The translations under genes and the position numbers were made by a program. DNA of 62,823 nt, taken from the NCBI GenBank assembly GCA_030447785.1, contig JAUJOF010000013.1, positions 1 to 62,823 on the forward strand, in the 5' to 3' direction. How positions within the stretch are numbered: the stretch's first letter is position 1; every line of letters starts with the position of its first letter. A model generated the notes under the pieces. That model saw only the letters and a program-made list of their open reading frames with translations. It did no database searches and was not told the origin of the DNA. The stretch is from Solirubrobacteraceae bacterium. GTDB lineage: Bacteria; Actinomycetota; Thermoleophilia; Solirubrobacterales; Solirubrobacteraceae. Of this stretch, positions 49,578 to 57,367 are shown piece after piece.

Positions 49578-51560
49578 ATGTGCTTCACCACCAGCCACAA
49601 GCTCCTGGCGCGCGTGGTCGTGCTCGCCGCGACAGCCGCGGTACTCCTGTCGCTGCCGGCGCCCGCCGGCGCGGTGCTGTCGGGTCAGAACGGGCGGATC
49701 GCCTTCATCAGCGGGCGTGATGGACCCGACGGCAACGACAGCCAGGCGAAGCTCTACCTCCTTCCCTTCACCACCTCCCCGGCGGGGAGGATCGTGAGCG
49801 GGCCGCTGACGCCGCCGGGGGGCCAGTATCGCCATCCCACCTGGTCCCCGGATCGCACAAAGATCGCCTGGGCCAACGGAACGCCCGGCCCGCCAGCGAC
49901 CGAGAACTTCGACATCTTCATCCAGGACCTCACGACGGGCACGATCACGCCGATCACGGACACGGGCGACGGGCTGAGCGCCGACAGGCCGGCGTGGTCC
50001 CCCGACGGGACGCGGATCGCCTACGAGCACCAGCCCACCGACAACAGCGCTGAGCGGGACATCCGCGTGCAGCCGGCCAATGACCTCACCCCGCCGTTCG
50101 CCATGGTCAACCTGACCAGTGGCGCCCCGATCGACAGCAAGCCGGCCTGGGGCCCCGACTCGCAGACGATCTACTACACCACCGGGGATCCCAACGCCAA
50201 CGCGACCATCGTCAAGGAGCCCGCAGACAACTCGGGCGCTGCGACCCAGGCCGTGTCGAACACCGGCGGGGTCAGCGAGTTCCAGCCGTCGCTGTCACCC
50301 GACGGGACGAAGATCTGCTACACGATCGGGACCGGCTTCAACAGCACCGCCGACATCGTGGTCGCCTCCGTGGCCAACCCCACCCAGGCCCAGGTCGTCT
50401 CCGTCGACACGACCGCCGCCGACTACAACTGCACCTGGTCGCCAGACGGGACGAAGGTCGCCTATGTGACGGGCGCCTTCACGGCCGGAGCGCTGGTCAT
50501 GGTCAACTCCACCGGAAGCGGCTTCACGGTGATCGAGGATGATCCGGGCAACTTCGACGGCAACCCCGACTGGGCGCCGGACGGCCGGCCGGAATGCCCC
50601 GACGCCACGGTGACCACCACCGTCAACACCCCCGTGACGATCCCGCTGGAGTGCATCGACACCGGGCCGGCGTACGAGCGCAGTCCGGTCAGGGAGACCG
50701 TTGCCAACGACGGCGGCCCGCAGAACGGCACGGTCACCTTCCCGGGCCCGCCCGGGGATCCGTCACCGGTGACCTACACCCCGAACCAGAACTTCACCGG
50801 CACCGACACCATCAAGTCCATCGGTTTCGATGACTTCGGCTTCGGCACCGACCAGGGCACGATCACGATCAACGTGCAGCCCGCCGGCTCGCCTCCGCCG
50901 CCTCCGCCTGGTTGTGGGGTGGAGGGCGCGCCGGGGTACTTGTATCCGGCCAAGATGCGGGTGGGGCGCGCGCGGGTGGATCGTGATGATCGTGTGCTGG
51001 ATGTGTTTGCGCCGATCACCTCGCGGGCGCAGGGTGACGTGGATGTCATCTACCAGGGCGACCGGCGCACCGACACGTTCGATGCCCGGATCACCGACGG
51101 GCGCGGGGCGTTGGATCGGATCCGCTTTCGCAAGAGAATCACCCGTGGGCAGGCTCGTCTGGGCCAGGGCATCGTCACGATCGACTACAAGGGCGATGCC
51201 GACACGCGTCCCGAGGAGGTGCGCTTGCGCGCGGCCTCTCAGCGCGCCCGGCTGGACGTGGATCGGATCAGCCTGATCGATGGGCGTCTGTCGGCGCGGG
51301 GCGATGTGACCAGCCGCGCGTTGGGCGTCGTGCGCTTGCGCTACTCCTACATCGATGCGGCGGGCAATCCGCAGATCCATCCGGCGCGGGCTAGGATCCA
51401 AGACGACGGCGATTGGCAGCTGACAAACGACGCGGTTCCGCCCCAGCTGGCCAAGTGCGGCGGGTACCTGTCGATCCTGTTCACCGGGTACTTCGAGCGG
51501 CGCATCCGCGGCGAGATGCTGGCCTACCAGCTCGACCCCGGCCAGACCCGCCGGCCATGA
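49578..51560 (+). CDS. secreted TolB-like (PD40) beta-propeller protein
   Basis: 660 residues. A signal peptide (LLARVVVLAATAAVLLSLPAPAGA) is followed by six PD40 blades between about 80 and 330: HPTWSPDRTKIAW, RPAWSPDGTRIAY, KPAWGPDSQTIYY, QPSLSPDGTKICY, CTWSPDGTKVAY, NPDWAPDG. Then a cadherin/Ig-like segment (PVTYTPNQNFTGTDTI) and a Pro-rich linker lead to a ~200-residue Arg-rich C-terminal domain. Wobble positions in the last 600 bases hold more T/A than in neighbours. ATG 49578 follows GGAAGGAA. Probably extracellular; ligand unknown. Confidence 0.8.
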   Translation: MCFTTSHKLLARVVVLAATAAVLLSLPAPAGAVLSGQNGRIAFISGRDGPDGNDSQAKLYLLPFTTSPAGRIVSGPLTPPGGQYRHPTWSPDRTKIAWANGTPGPPATENFDIFIQDLTTGTITPITDTGDGLSADRPAWSPDGTRIAYEHQPTDNSAERDIRVQPANDLTPPFAMVNLTSGAPIDSKPAWGPDSQTIYYTTGDPNANATIVKEPADNSGAATQAVSNTGGVSEFQPSLSPDGTKICYTIGTGFNSTADIVVASVANPTQAQVVSVDTTAADYNCTWSPDGTKVAYVTGAFTAGALVMVNSTGSGFTVIEDDPGNFDGNPDWAPDGRPECPDATVTTTVNTPVTIPLECIDTGPAYERSPVRETVANDGGPQNGTVTFPGPPGDPSPVTYTPNQNFTGTDTIKSIGFDDFGFGTDQGTITINVQPAGSPPPPPPGCGVEGAPGYLYPAKMRVGRARVDRDDRVLDVFAPITSRAQGDVDVIYQGDRRTDTFDARITDGRGALDRIRFRKRITRGQARLGQGIVTIDYKGDADTRPEEVRLRAASQRARLDVDRISLIDGRLSARGDVTSRALGVVRLRYSYIDAAGNPQIHPARARIQDDGDWQLTNDAVPPQLAKCGGYLSILFTGYFERRIRGEMLAYQLDPGQTRRP

Positions 51561-51603
51561 GCGCGGACGCGCGATGGCACATCGACAACCACCAGGAGCA
51601 GAC

Positions 51604-52482
51604 ATGATGTCGCAAGCCACGCCCACGTTTGACCCCGTGCAGTACAAGGAGACCACGCGCAAGCAGTGGGAGGAGGCGGCACAGGCCTGGCACGGCTGGG
51701 GTGCCGCGATCGAGGACTGGCTGGGTGAGGCCACGCAGGCGATGCTCGACCTCGCCGCGATCGGGCCAGGGGACCGCGTGCTCGACGTAGCCGCCGGCGC
51801 GGGTGGCCAGACACTGGCTGCGGCTCGACGGGTCGGCGAGAACGGCTTCGTCCTAGCCACCGACATCTCCGCGAACATACTCGCGCTCGCCGACCTCGAG
51901 GCCCGCCGCGCAGGGCTCACCAACGTGGCCACACGCGTCATCGACGGTGAGCAACTCGACGTCGAGGACGGCGCCTTCGATGCGGTGATCTCCCGCGTCG
52001 GCTTCATCTACTTTCCCAACCAGCACGACGCCCTGCGAGGGATGTTCCGGGCGCTAAGGCCCGGGGGCAGGCTGGCAGGCATCGTGTACTCCACCGCCGC
52101 CAACAACGAGTTCTTCTCGATCCCGGTCAGCCTGATTCGGCGCCGTGCGCAGCTGCCTGCCCCGGCGCCGGGTCAGCCGGGGCCATTCAGCTTGGGAGAC
52201 CCCGGCGTGATCGAGTCCGTCTTCGAGGAGGCGGGCTTCGAGAACGTGCAGGCGCGGCGTATGGCGGCTCCGATGCGTCTGAAGTCGGCCGCCGAGTGCG
52301 CCCGCTTCGAACGCGAGTCCTTCGGCGCGCTGCAGCAGATGCTTGCCGGCGTGGAGCAGACCGTCCGCGAGGAGACCTGGCAGCAGATCGAGCAGGAACT
52401 TCGCCAGTTCGAAGGGCCGGCGGGATTCGAGGGGCCCTGCGAGCTCATCGTGGCCGCGGGAACCAAACCGTCCGGGCATTAG
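51604..52482 (+). CDS. class I SAM-dependent methyltransferase
   Basis: 292 residues. Motif I VLDVAAGAGGQTLAAA, then ATDISANILALA, GEQLDVEDGAFDAVIS and FRALRPGGRLAGIVYST, the order of UbiE/Methyltransf_11 enzymes. The C-terminal helix bundle is the substrate lid. ATG 51604 follows GGAG by 5 bases. It lies 43 bases after the TolB-like gene, probably the same transcript. The substrate is unknown; small-molecule O- or C-methylation is typical. Confidence 0.87.
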   Translation: MMSQATPTFDPVQYKETTRKQWEEAAQAWHGWGAAIEDWLGEATQAMLDLAAIGPGDRVLDVAAGAGGQTLAAARRVGENGFVLATDISANILALADLEARRAGLTNVATRVIDGEQLDVEDGAFDAVISRVGFIYFPNQHDALRGMFRALRPGGRLAGIVYSTAANNEFFSIPVSLIRRRAQLPAPAPGQPGPFSLGDPGVIESVFEEAGFENVQARRMAAPMRLKSAAECARFERESFGALQQMLAGVEQTVREETWQQIEQELRQFEGPAGFEGPCELIVAAGTKPSGH

Positions 52483-52538
52483 CGCCGACACGAGCGGTCC
52501 GCCTCCGAGCGGGGGCCGCCGGCAAAGACAGGTGGCCC

Positions 52539-52567
52539 GGCGTCGCGACGGGGAGGCGCCCTGCTCT
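52539..52567. repeat. right copy of the 29-base inverted repeat pair
   Basis: Reverse complement of 49444-49472 with one mismatch. Lies 109 bases before the cysM motif in an otherwise empty 209-base intergenic region. Confidence 0.75.
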
Positions 52568-52675
52568 GTGCAACTCCTTCGATCGGGGTTGTGGGAGTAG
52601 TCCTGCACGAGATCGGGGTCTCGCCTCACCGGCTGTCCGCCGGCTGACGGTTCCGGGCGACCGGCGTCCCCCCGC

Positions 52676-52690
52676 TATATTTCTTGAAGC
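52676..52690 (+). promoter_or_regulatory. -10 region and motif shared with the rhodanese-ThiF gene
   Basis: TATATTTCTTGAAGC one base before the cysM ATG at 52692. TATATT ends 10 bases upstream, so cysM is probably leaderless. Compare 45021-45035. Confidence 0.6.
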
Positions 52691-52691
52691 G

Positions 52692-53669
52692 ATGGCGCTG
52701 CCGCCGCTCGAGAACCGTCCCTGCGGGGGCCGCTACGGCGACATCGTGCAGGCGATCGGCAACACGCCGCTGGTCGAGCTCAAGCGCCTGTCGCCCAAGC
52801 CGGGCGTGCGCATCTGGGCCAAGATGGAGTCGGCCAACCCGACCGGCTCGGTCAAGGATCGCGTGGCCCGTGCGATGGTGGAGGACGCCGAGGAGCGCGG
52901 CCTGATCGGCCCTGGGCAGACCATCCTGGAGCCCACCTCGGGCAACACCGGGATCTCGCTGGCCATGATCTGCGCGCGCAAGGGCTACGACCTCGAGGTC
53001 GTGATGCCCGCCAACGTCACGCCCGAGCGCACCCAGCTGCTGGAGATGTACGGCGCGCGCATCACCTACTCGCCGGGCGACCAGGGCTCCAACGGGGCTG
53101 TCGCGATGGCCGTGCGCATGGCCGACGAGAACCCCTCCCGTTACCACATGCCCTACCAGTACGGGAACCAGGCCAACCCCGACGCCCACTACAACGGGAC
53201 AGCCAAGGAGATCCTCGACGAGCTCGACGGAGAGGTCGCGGCCTTCGTGGCCGGCCTGGGAACCGGGGGCACGCTCATGGGCCACGCGCGGCGCTTCAAG
53301 GAGGAGCTGGGCGACGCGGTGAAGATCGTGGCCGCCGAGCCCATGCAGGGCGAGCCCGTCCAGGGCCTGCGCTCGCTGGACGACGGCTTCATCCCGCCGA
53401 TCATCGACCTCTCCGTGCTGGACCGCAAGATCTTCGTGACCAACCGCGACGCGGTGATCTGGACACGCAAGCTGCTCGCAGAAGAGGGTGTGTTCGCCGG
53501 CGTCTCCTCGGGCGCCATCGCCCGGGTCGCGGTGCGCATCGCCGGGGAGATCGACGAGGGCAACGTGGTCTTCGTGATCTGCGACGACGGCTGGAAGTAC
53601 CTGTCCTCCGGTGTCTACACCAAGCCGGTCGACGAGATCGCCGACCTCGAATCAACCCTCTTCTGGTAG
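52692..53669 (+). CDS. cysM: PLP-dependent cysteine synthase (CysM, CysO-dependent type)
   Basis: 325 residues. Fold-type II PLP enzyme: NTPLVELKRLS, PLP lysine in NPTGSVKDR, phosphate loop TSGNTGISLA, GLGTGGTLMGHARR. The C-terminal end (ESTLFW) and loop pattern are closer to mycobacterial CysM, which uses O-phosphoserine and CysO thiocarboxylate, than to sulfide-using CysK; the CysO/Mec context supports this. Cytosolic. First of a cysM-tatA-mec group. Confidence 0.9.
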   Translation: MALPPLENRPCGGRYGDIVQAIGNTPLVELKRLSPKPGVRIWAKMESANPTGSVKDRVARAMVEDAEERGLIGPGQTILEPTSGNTGISLAMICARKGYDLEVVMPANVTPERTQLLEMYGARITYSPGDQGSNGAVAMAVRMADENPSRYHMPYQYGNQANPDAHYNGTAKEILDELDGEVAAFVAGLGTGGTLMGHARRFKEELGDAVKIVAAEPMQGEPVQGLRSLDDGFIPPIIDLSVLDRKIFVTNRDAVIWTRKLLAEEGVFAGVSSGAIARVAVRIAGEIDEGNVVFVICDDGWKYLSSGVYTKPVDEIADLESTLFW

Positions 53670-53724
53670 CAGCGCCGAGCAGCACGAGGACCCGTCCCGA
53701 GCACCCCACGAAAGGCTGAGCGCC

Positions 53725-53913
53725 GTGCCCTTCAACATCGGAGCTCCCGAGCTCATCATCGTCCTGGTCATCGCCCTCATCGTCCTGGGCCCCAAGAAGC
53801 TGCCCGAGATGGGCAAGTCGATCGGACGCGGCATGCGCGAGTTCAAGGACTCCGTCTCGGGCATCTCGGGCAAGGACGACGACCGCGACGAGCTGGCCGA
53901 GGCCAACCGCTGA
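53725..53913 (+). CDS. tatA: twin-arginine translocase subunit TatA
   Basis: 62 residues. N-terminal membrane helix PELIIVLVIALIVLGPKKLP, then the FGP-like hinge (LGPKKLPEMG) and an amphipathic helix (SIGRGMREFKDSVSG), with a charged tail. It forms the Tat pore exporting folded proteins such as the Rieske subunit. GTG 53725 with AAAGG 9 bases upstream. Lies between cysM and the JAMM protease gene, whose start overlaps its stop. Confidence 0.9.
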   Translation: MPFNIGAPELIIVLVIALIVLGPKKLPEMGKSIGRGMREFKDSVSGISGKDDDRDELAEANR

Positions 53914-54308
53914 GGATCGCCGCGGCGCAGCTGGAGCGCATCGTCGCCCACGCGCGGCGCGAGGCGCCCAACGAGTGCTGCGGCGTGGTGGCCGTGCACG
54001 ACGGCGTGGCCACCGACGTGCGCGAGGCCGTCAACGCGGCGGCCAGTCCCTTCCGCTTTGAGGTGGACGGTCCCCAGCTGTACCGGCTGCTCGACGAGAT
54101 CGAGGGCCGGGGCGACGAGCTGGGGGCCATCTATCACTCCCACACCCGCAGCGAGCCCTATCCCTCCCAGACCGACCTGAACTTCGCCGCGCTGTGGCCC
54201 GGGGTGGAGTGGATCATCGTCGGCGTGGCCCGCGACGGCGAGCCCCTCGTGCGCACCTACCGCATCGAGGAGGGCCGCGTGACCGAGGTGGAGCTCGAGG
54301 CCGCGTGA
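53910..54308 (+). CDS. mec: Mec-type JAMM/MPN+ metalloprotease
   Basis: 132 residues from a CTG at 53910. The reading LRIAAAQLERIVAHARREAP NECCGVV covers the normal N-terminus of Mec; the nearest standard start (GTG 53985) would remove its first 25 residues. The JAMM zinc motif is YHSHTRSEPYPSQTD (H-x-H-x7-S-x2-D), with the catalytic Glu in NECCGVV. In mycobacteria Mec cuts the cysteine adduct from CysO. CTG overlaps the tatA TGA as CTGA, and its own TGA overlaps the next GTG. Confidence 0.82.
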   Translation: MRIAAAQLERIVAHARREAPNECCGVVAVHDGVATDVREAVNAAASPFRFEVDGPQLYRLLDEIEGRGDELGAIYHSHTRSEPYPSQTDLNFAALWPGVEWIIVGVARDGEPLVRTYRIEEGRVTEVELEAA

Positions 54309-54787
54309 ACGATCTGGTCTGCCCCGCCTGCGGGACCGCACACGCCGGCGGTGAGCGCTTTTGCACGAGCTGTGGCCTGCCGCTCGTGCACCCCGGGGCG
54401 CACGAGGAGGAGACCGTCGGCGAGCGTCACGCGCGGATGCGCAAGATCAAGCCCCAACTCAGCGAGGGCCAGCTCGTGATGGTGGCCGGTGCGCGCCACC
54501 AACCCGAGGCGGAGATGATCCAGGGAATCCTCTTGGAGGAGGGCGTGCCCTCCACGCTGCGACGCACACGGGGCTTCGACGTGCCCGAGATGCTCGCCGC
54601 GGGCCCGCGCGACGTGCTCGTGCCCCGCTCGGGCCTGGAGACCGCACGCGAGGTGCTCCTGCAGGCCGATCTGCTGGCCACCGGGTCGGCCCGGGCCACG
54701 CCGCCGGTCCGACTCGCCCTCGGCCTGCTGGTGGCGGTGGCCGTCGTGGCCCTGATCGTGCTGGCGGGCACCGCGATCGGGCCGTAG
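54305..54787 (+). CDS. zinc-ribbon, DUF2007-type membrane protein
   Basis: 160 residues. CPACGTAHAGGERFCTSCG forms a zinc ribbon, the centre (MVAGARHQPEAEMIQGILLEEGVPSTLRR, split here at its helix) matches the DUF2007 'putative signal transducing' pattern, and a C-terminal helix (LALGLLVAVAVVALIVLAG) spans the membrane. GTGA overlap with mec. Role unknown; possibly a sensor of the local pathway. Confidence 0.78.
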   Translation: MNDLVCPACGTAHAGGERFCTSCGLPLVHPGAHEEETVGERHARMRKIKPQLSEGQLVMVAGARHQPEAEMIQGILLEEGVPSTLRRTRGFDVPEMLAAGPRDVLVPRSGLETAREVLLQADLLATGSARATPPVRLALGLLVAVAVVALIVLAGTAIGP

Positions 54788-54788
54788 A

Positions 54789-54794
54789 TAGGGT
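54789..54794 (+). promoter_or_regulatory. putative -10 box (TAGGGT), leaderless start
   Basis: TAGGGT ends 9 bases before ATG 54804. Confidence 0.42.
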
Positions 54795-54803
54795 CCGCCG
54801 CCG

Positions 54804-55490
54804 ATGGGCGTCATCGACCTCAGCCACGTGCTCTCCGAGCGCACGCCGCTGTTTCCCATCTACGACCCGGTCCGCGTGGCCGACAAGTTCGCGCTGGACA
54901 CCGACGGCTTCTACGTGCGCTCATGGGCCTTCGACGAGCACTCGGGCACCCACGTCGACGCGCCGGCGCACTTCGCCTCCGGCGTGGCCACGGTCGACCA
55001 GATCCCCGCCGGCGAGCTGGTGCTGCCCGTGGTGGTGGTCGACGTGCGCGAGCGCGTGGCCGCCGACCACGACGCCACCGTGGAGCCCGACGACGTGCTG
55101 GCCTGGGAGCGCACACACGGGCCGCTGCCCGAACGCTGCGCGCTGTTCGTGCTGACGGGCTGGGGGGAGCGCGCCGGCGACGCGGGCGCCTACCTCAACG
55201 CCGACGGCGCGGGCGTGATGCACGCGCCGGGCTTCAGCGCCGACGTGTGCGCCTTCCTGGCGGCCGAGCGCCCCGGCGTGCGCGCCATCGGCCTGGACAC
55301 CGCGAGCCTGGACATCGGCGCCTCCGAGGACTTCGCCGCCCACGGCGCCTGGCTGCCCACGGGGCGCTACGGCATCGAGAACCTCGCCAACCTCGAGCAG
55401 GTGCCGCCCCTGGGGGCCACCGTGGTGGTGGGCGTCACGCGCTTCGAGAGCGGCAGCGGCGGGCCGGCGCGGATCCTCGCGCTGACCTGA
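54804..55490 (+). CDS. cyclase/kynurenine formamidase-like metal hydrolase
   Basis: 228 residues. The cyclase-family metal motif is present as HSGTHVDAPAHF, with DLSHVLSERTPLFPIYDP at the N-terminus and AIGLDTASLDIG and GRYGIENLANLEQVP later. KynB and related enzymes hydrolyse amides or lactones; no kynurenine pathway gene is adjacent. It has its own leaderless-type promoter. Confidence 0.88.
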   Translation: MGVIDLSHVLSERTPLFPIYDPVRVADKFALDTDGFYVRSWAFDEHSGTHVDAPAHFASGVATVDQIPAGELVLPVVVVDVRERVAADHDATVEPDDVLAWERTHGPLPERCALFVLTGWGERAGDAGAYLNADGAGVMHAPGFSADVCAFLAAERPGVRAIGLDTASLDIGASEDFAAHGAWLPTGRYGIENLANLEQVPPLGATVVVGVTRFESGSGGPARILALT

Positions 55491-55533
55491 GTCATCCGAG
55501 TGATGACAGCGAGCGGACGAGGCGATATCGTCC
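55491..55533 (+). promoter_or_regulatory. inverted repeats and -10 box of a VapBC locus
   Basis: GTCATC-N5-GATGAC (55491-55507) is followed by GGACGA-N7-TCGTCC (55515-55533), which contains TATCGT (55526-55531), 8 bases before ATG 55540. Likely operator and promoter of the module. Confidence 0.45.
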
Positions 55534-55539
55534 GGGCTG

Positions 55540-55776
55540 ATGGTTCGCACCATCGTCCAGCTTCGCGAGGAGCAGCATGCTCGGCTTCGCCAGCTCGCCG
55601 CCGACCGGGGCACGTCGATCGCGGCACTGGTCCGCGAAGGGGTCGACGGGATGCTGCGCGATGACGCGGACACGCGGCAGCGCCGTGTCGATGCGATCGA
55701 CGAGCTCACGTCACTGGGTGCTCGTGGGCCCGCCGATCTGGGCCGCCGCCACGACGCGTACCTCGACGAGCGGTGA
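55540..55776 (+). CDS. ribbon-helix-helix antitoxin (VapB/CopG-like)
   Basis: 78 residues. MVRTIVQLREEQHARLRQLA with GTSIAALVREGVDG is a ribbon-helix-helix domain; the C-terminal DELTSLGARGPADLGRRHD is the toxin-binding tail. Leaderless-type start. Its TGA overlaps the toxin GTG. Confidence 0.85.
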   Translation: MVRTIVQLREEQHARLRQLAADRGTSIAALVREGVDGMLRDDADTRQRRVDAIDELTSLGARGPADLGRRHDAYLDER

Positions 55777-56153
55777 CCTTCGTCGACACGTCGGCCCTGC
55801 TCGCGCTCGTCAACGTCGCTGACGAGTCCCACTCCAAGGTGTCCGCCGTGCTCCGCCGGAGCGAGGGTCTCGTGACGCACAACTACGTGACCGTGGAGAC
55901 CGAGGCGCTCGTCCGGCGCCGGCTGGGGGCCGTAGCCTCACGCCGGTTCCTCGATCGGATCGAGGTGATCGCTGAGGTGCGCTGGGTCGAGCGGACCTTG
56001 CACGACCGTGCCGTCGCCAGGCTCGAGCCCCAGGGACGCCGTGCCTCGCTGGTCGATGAGGTCTCGTTCTTGTTCATGCGCGATCACGGGGTCGAGACCG
56101 CGGTCGCCCTCGACGAGGACTTCGTCGAGGAGGGCTTTCGCACCCTCCCCTGA
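55773..56153 (+). CDS. PIN-domain toxin (VapC family)
   Basis: 126 residues. FVDTSALLALVNVAD starts the PIN fold; further acidic positions are in NYVTVETEALVRRR, ASLVDEVSFLFMRDHG and VALDEDFVEEGF. GTG start fixed by overlap with the antitoxin. Predicted RNase; likely intact. Confidence 0.87.
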   Translation: MTFVDTSALLALVNVADESHSKVSAVLRRSEGLVTHNYVTVETEALVRRRLGAVASRRFLDRIEVIAEVRWVERTLHDRAVARLEPQGRRASLVDEVSFLFMRDHGVETAVALDEDFVEEGFRTLP

Positions 56154-56161
56154 CGCGGGCG

Positions 56162-56803
56162 ATGGTCCACGTCGGCTGCTCGGGATGGTCCTACGCTGAC
56201 TGGCGCGGTGTGCTCTACCCGCCCGGGCTGCCCACCTCGCGGTGGCTGCCGCGCTACGCGGAGCGCTTCGACACCGTCGAGCTGAACACGACCTTCTACC
56301 GGCTGGCCAAGCCGCCCCACGTGGCGCGCTGGGTCGAGCAGACCCCGCCGCACTTCGTCTTCGCCGCGAAGATGAGCCGCTTCGTCACCCACATGAAGCG
56401 CCTGACCGATCTGCCGCCCGCCCTGGAGCGCTACTACGCGGGGATCGCGCCCCTGGTCGAGGCACAGCGCCTCGGGCCGGTGATCTGGCAGCTGCCCGAG
56501 CGCTTCCACCGCGACGACGAGCGCCTCGACCAAGCGCTCGCCCACCTGCCCGCAGGAGCGCGAGGACCCGCGCTCACCGCGGACTGGACGCTGATCCGCT
56601 TGCACCACGGCGCCCGCGGGCGGCGGGGCAACTACAGCGCCACGGAGCTCGAGCAGTGGGCGGAGAGGATCTCCGCCCTGCGGCGCCAAGCCGAGGTCTT
56701 CGCCTACTTCAACAACGACTGGGAGGGCTTCGCCGTGCGCAACGCGCTCGCGCTCAAGCGCCTGCTCGCGCGCGAGGAGGCGGTGGCCGAGCGGGCGGTC
56801 TAG
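56162..56803 (+). CDS. DUF72 family protein with an internal deletion
   Basis: 213 residues. Typical DUF72 features: HVGCSGWSYADWRGVLYP, FDTVELNTTFYRL, FVFAAKMSRFVTHMKRL, GPVIWQLPERFHRD, then LTADWTLIRLHHGARGRRGNYS and VFAYFNNDWEGFAVRNAL. Between HLPAGARG and LTADWT, about 40-45 residues that normally hold FEFRHPSWF and the VxADxP strand are absent. The family is TIM-barrel-like and of unknown activity; the loss may leave it non-functional. Its stop TAG shares CTAG with the stop of the convergent DoxX gene. Confidence 0.82.
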   Translation: MVHVGCSGWSYADWRGVLYPPGLPTSRWLPRYAERFDTVELNTTFYRLAKPPHVARWVEQTPPHFVFAAKMSRFVTHMKRLTDLPPALERYYAGIAPLVEAQRLGPVIWQLPERFHRDDERLDQALAHLPAGARGPALTADWTLIRLHHGARGRRGNYSATELEQWAERISALRRQAEVFAYFNNDWEGFAVRNALALKRLLAREEAVAERAV

Positions 56804-57318
56804 GCCATGGAAGCGGGGTCGCCCGCCGGCTGCTCGTCGGGCGAGGGGCCCTGCTCGGGCGTCCCGCCGGAGGCGGGCTCGTTGAGCGGGCCGGTGACCA
56901 GCCACGAGCCGGCGGCACCCGCGGCCAGAGCCGCCAGCGCCCAACCCGTGCCGGAGTCTTCGTCGGTGAGGGCGAACAACAGCGCGAGCACCACGGCGTT
57001 GTACTCGTAGCCGCCCTCGCTGACCCAGGGCCCCTTTTCGAGGTGAACCTTGCGGATGGCGGTGACCATGCTGCCGGTCAGCGCCGCGGCGGCCAGCGGG
57101 GTGGCGATGCCGGTCGCGAGCAGGGCGCCCCCGCCGAGCTCGGCGGCGCCGGCGGTCTGCGCCTGGCGGCGCCCCGGGGCGAGCCCGAGACCGGATTCGA
57201 AGAACTGGCCGGTTCCCTCGGGGCCGTGGCCCCCGAACCAGCCAAACAGCTTTTGGCCGCCGTGGCCCACGAACAGGCCGCCGACGACGACGCGAAGAAT
57301 GGCTTTCCCGAGGCTCAT
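56800..57318 (-). CDS. DoxX family membrane protein
   Basis: 172 residues with four helices: ILRVVVGGLFVGHGGQKLFGWFGGHG, AELGGGALLATGIATPLAAAAL, NAVVLALLFALTDE and ALAALAAGAAGSWLVTG. The first helix carries the DoxX signature (VGHGGQKLFGWFGG). DoxX-like proteins are linked to sulfur/thiol redox at the membrane or quinone systems; the specific role is unclear. The C-terminus is Pro/acidic. Confidence 0.85.
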   Translation of the reverse strand: MSLGKAILRVVVGGLFVGHGGQKLFGWFGGHGPEGTGQFFESGLGLAPGRRQAQTAGAAELGGGALLATGIATPLAAAALTGSMVTAIRKVHLEKGPWVSEGGYEYNAVVLALLFALTDEDSGTGWALAALAAGAAGSWLVTGPLNEPASGGTPEQGPSPDEQPAGDPASMA

Positions 57319-57367
57319 GAGTGTGGCCTTCCCCGCAGGACGCAGGACGAACCTCCCGCCTGGTCCC

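Noticed and set aside
49444..52567. Transposon with terminal inverted repeats
   Set aside because: No transposase gene between the repeats and no visible target duplication; kept only as a repeat-flanked cassette.
53985..54308. mec gene starting at GTG 53985
   Set aside because: It would drop the N-terminal helix and the NECCGVV glutamate; the reading upstream to CTG 53910 is family-like.
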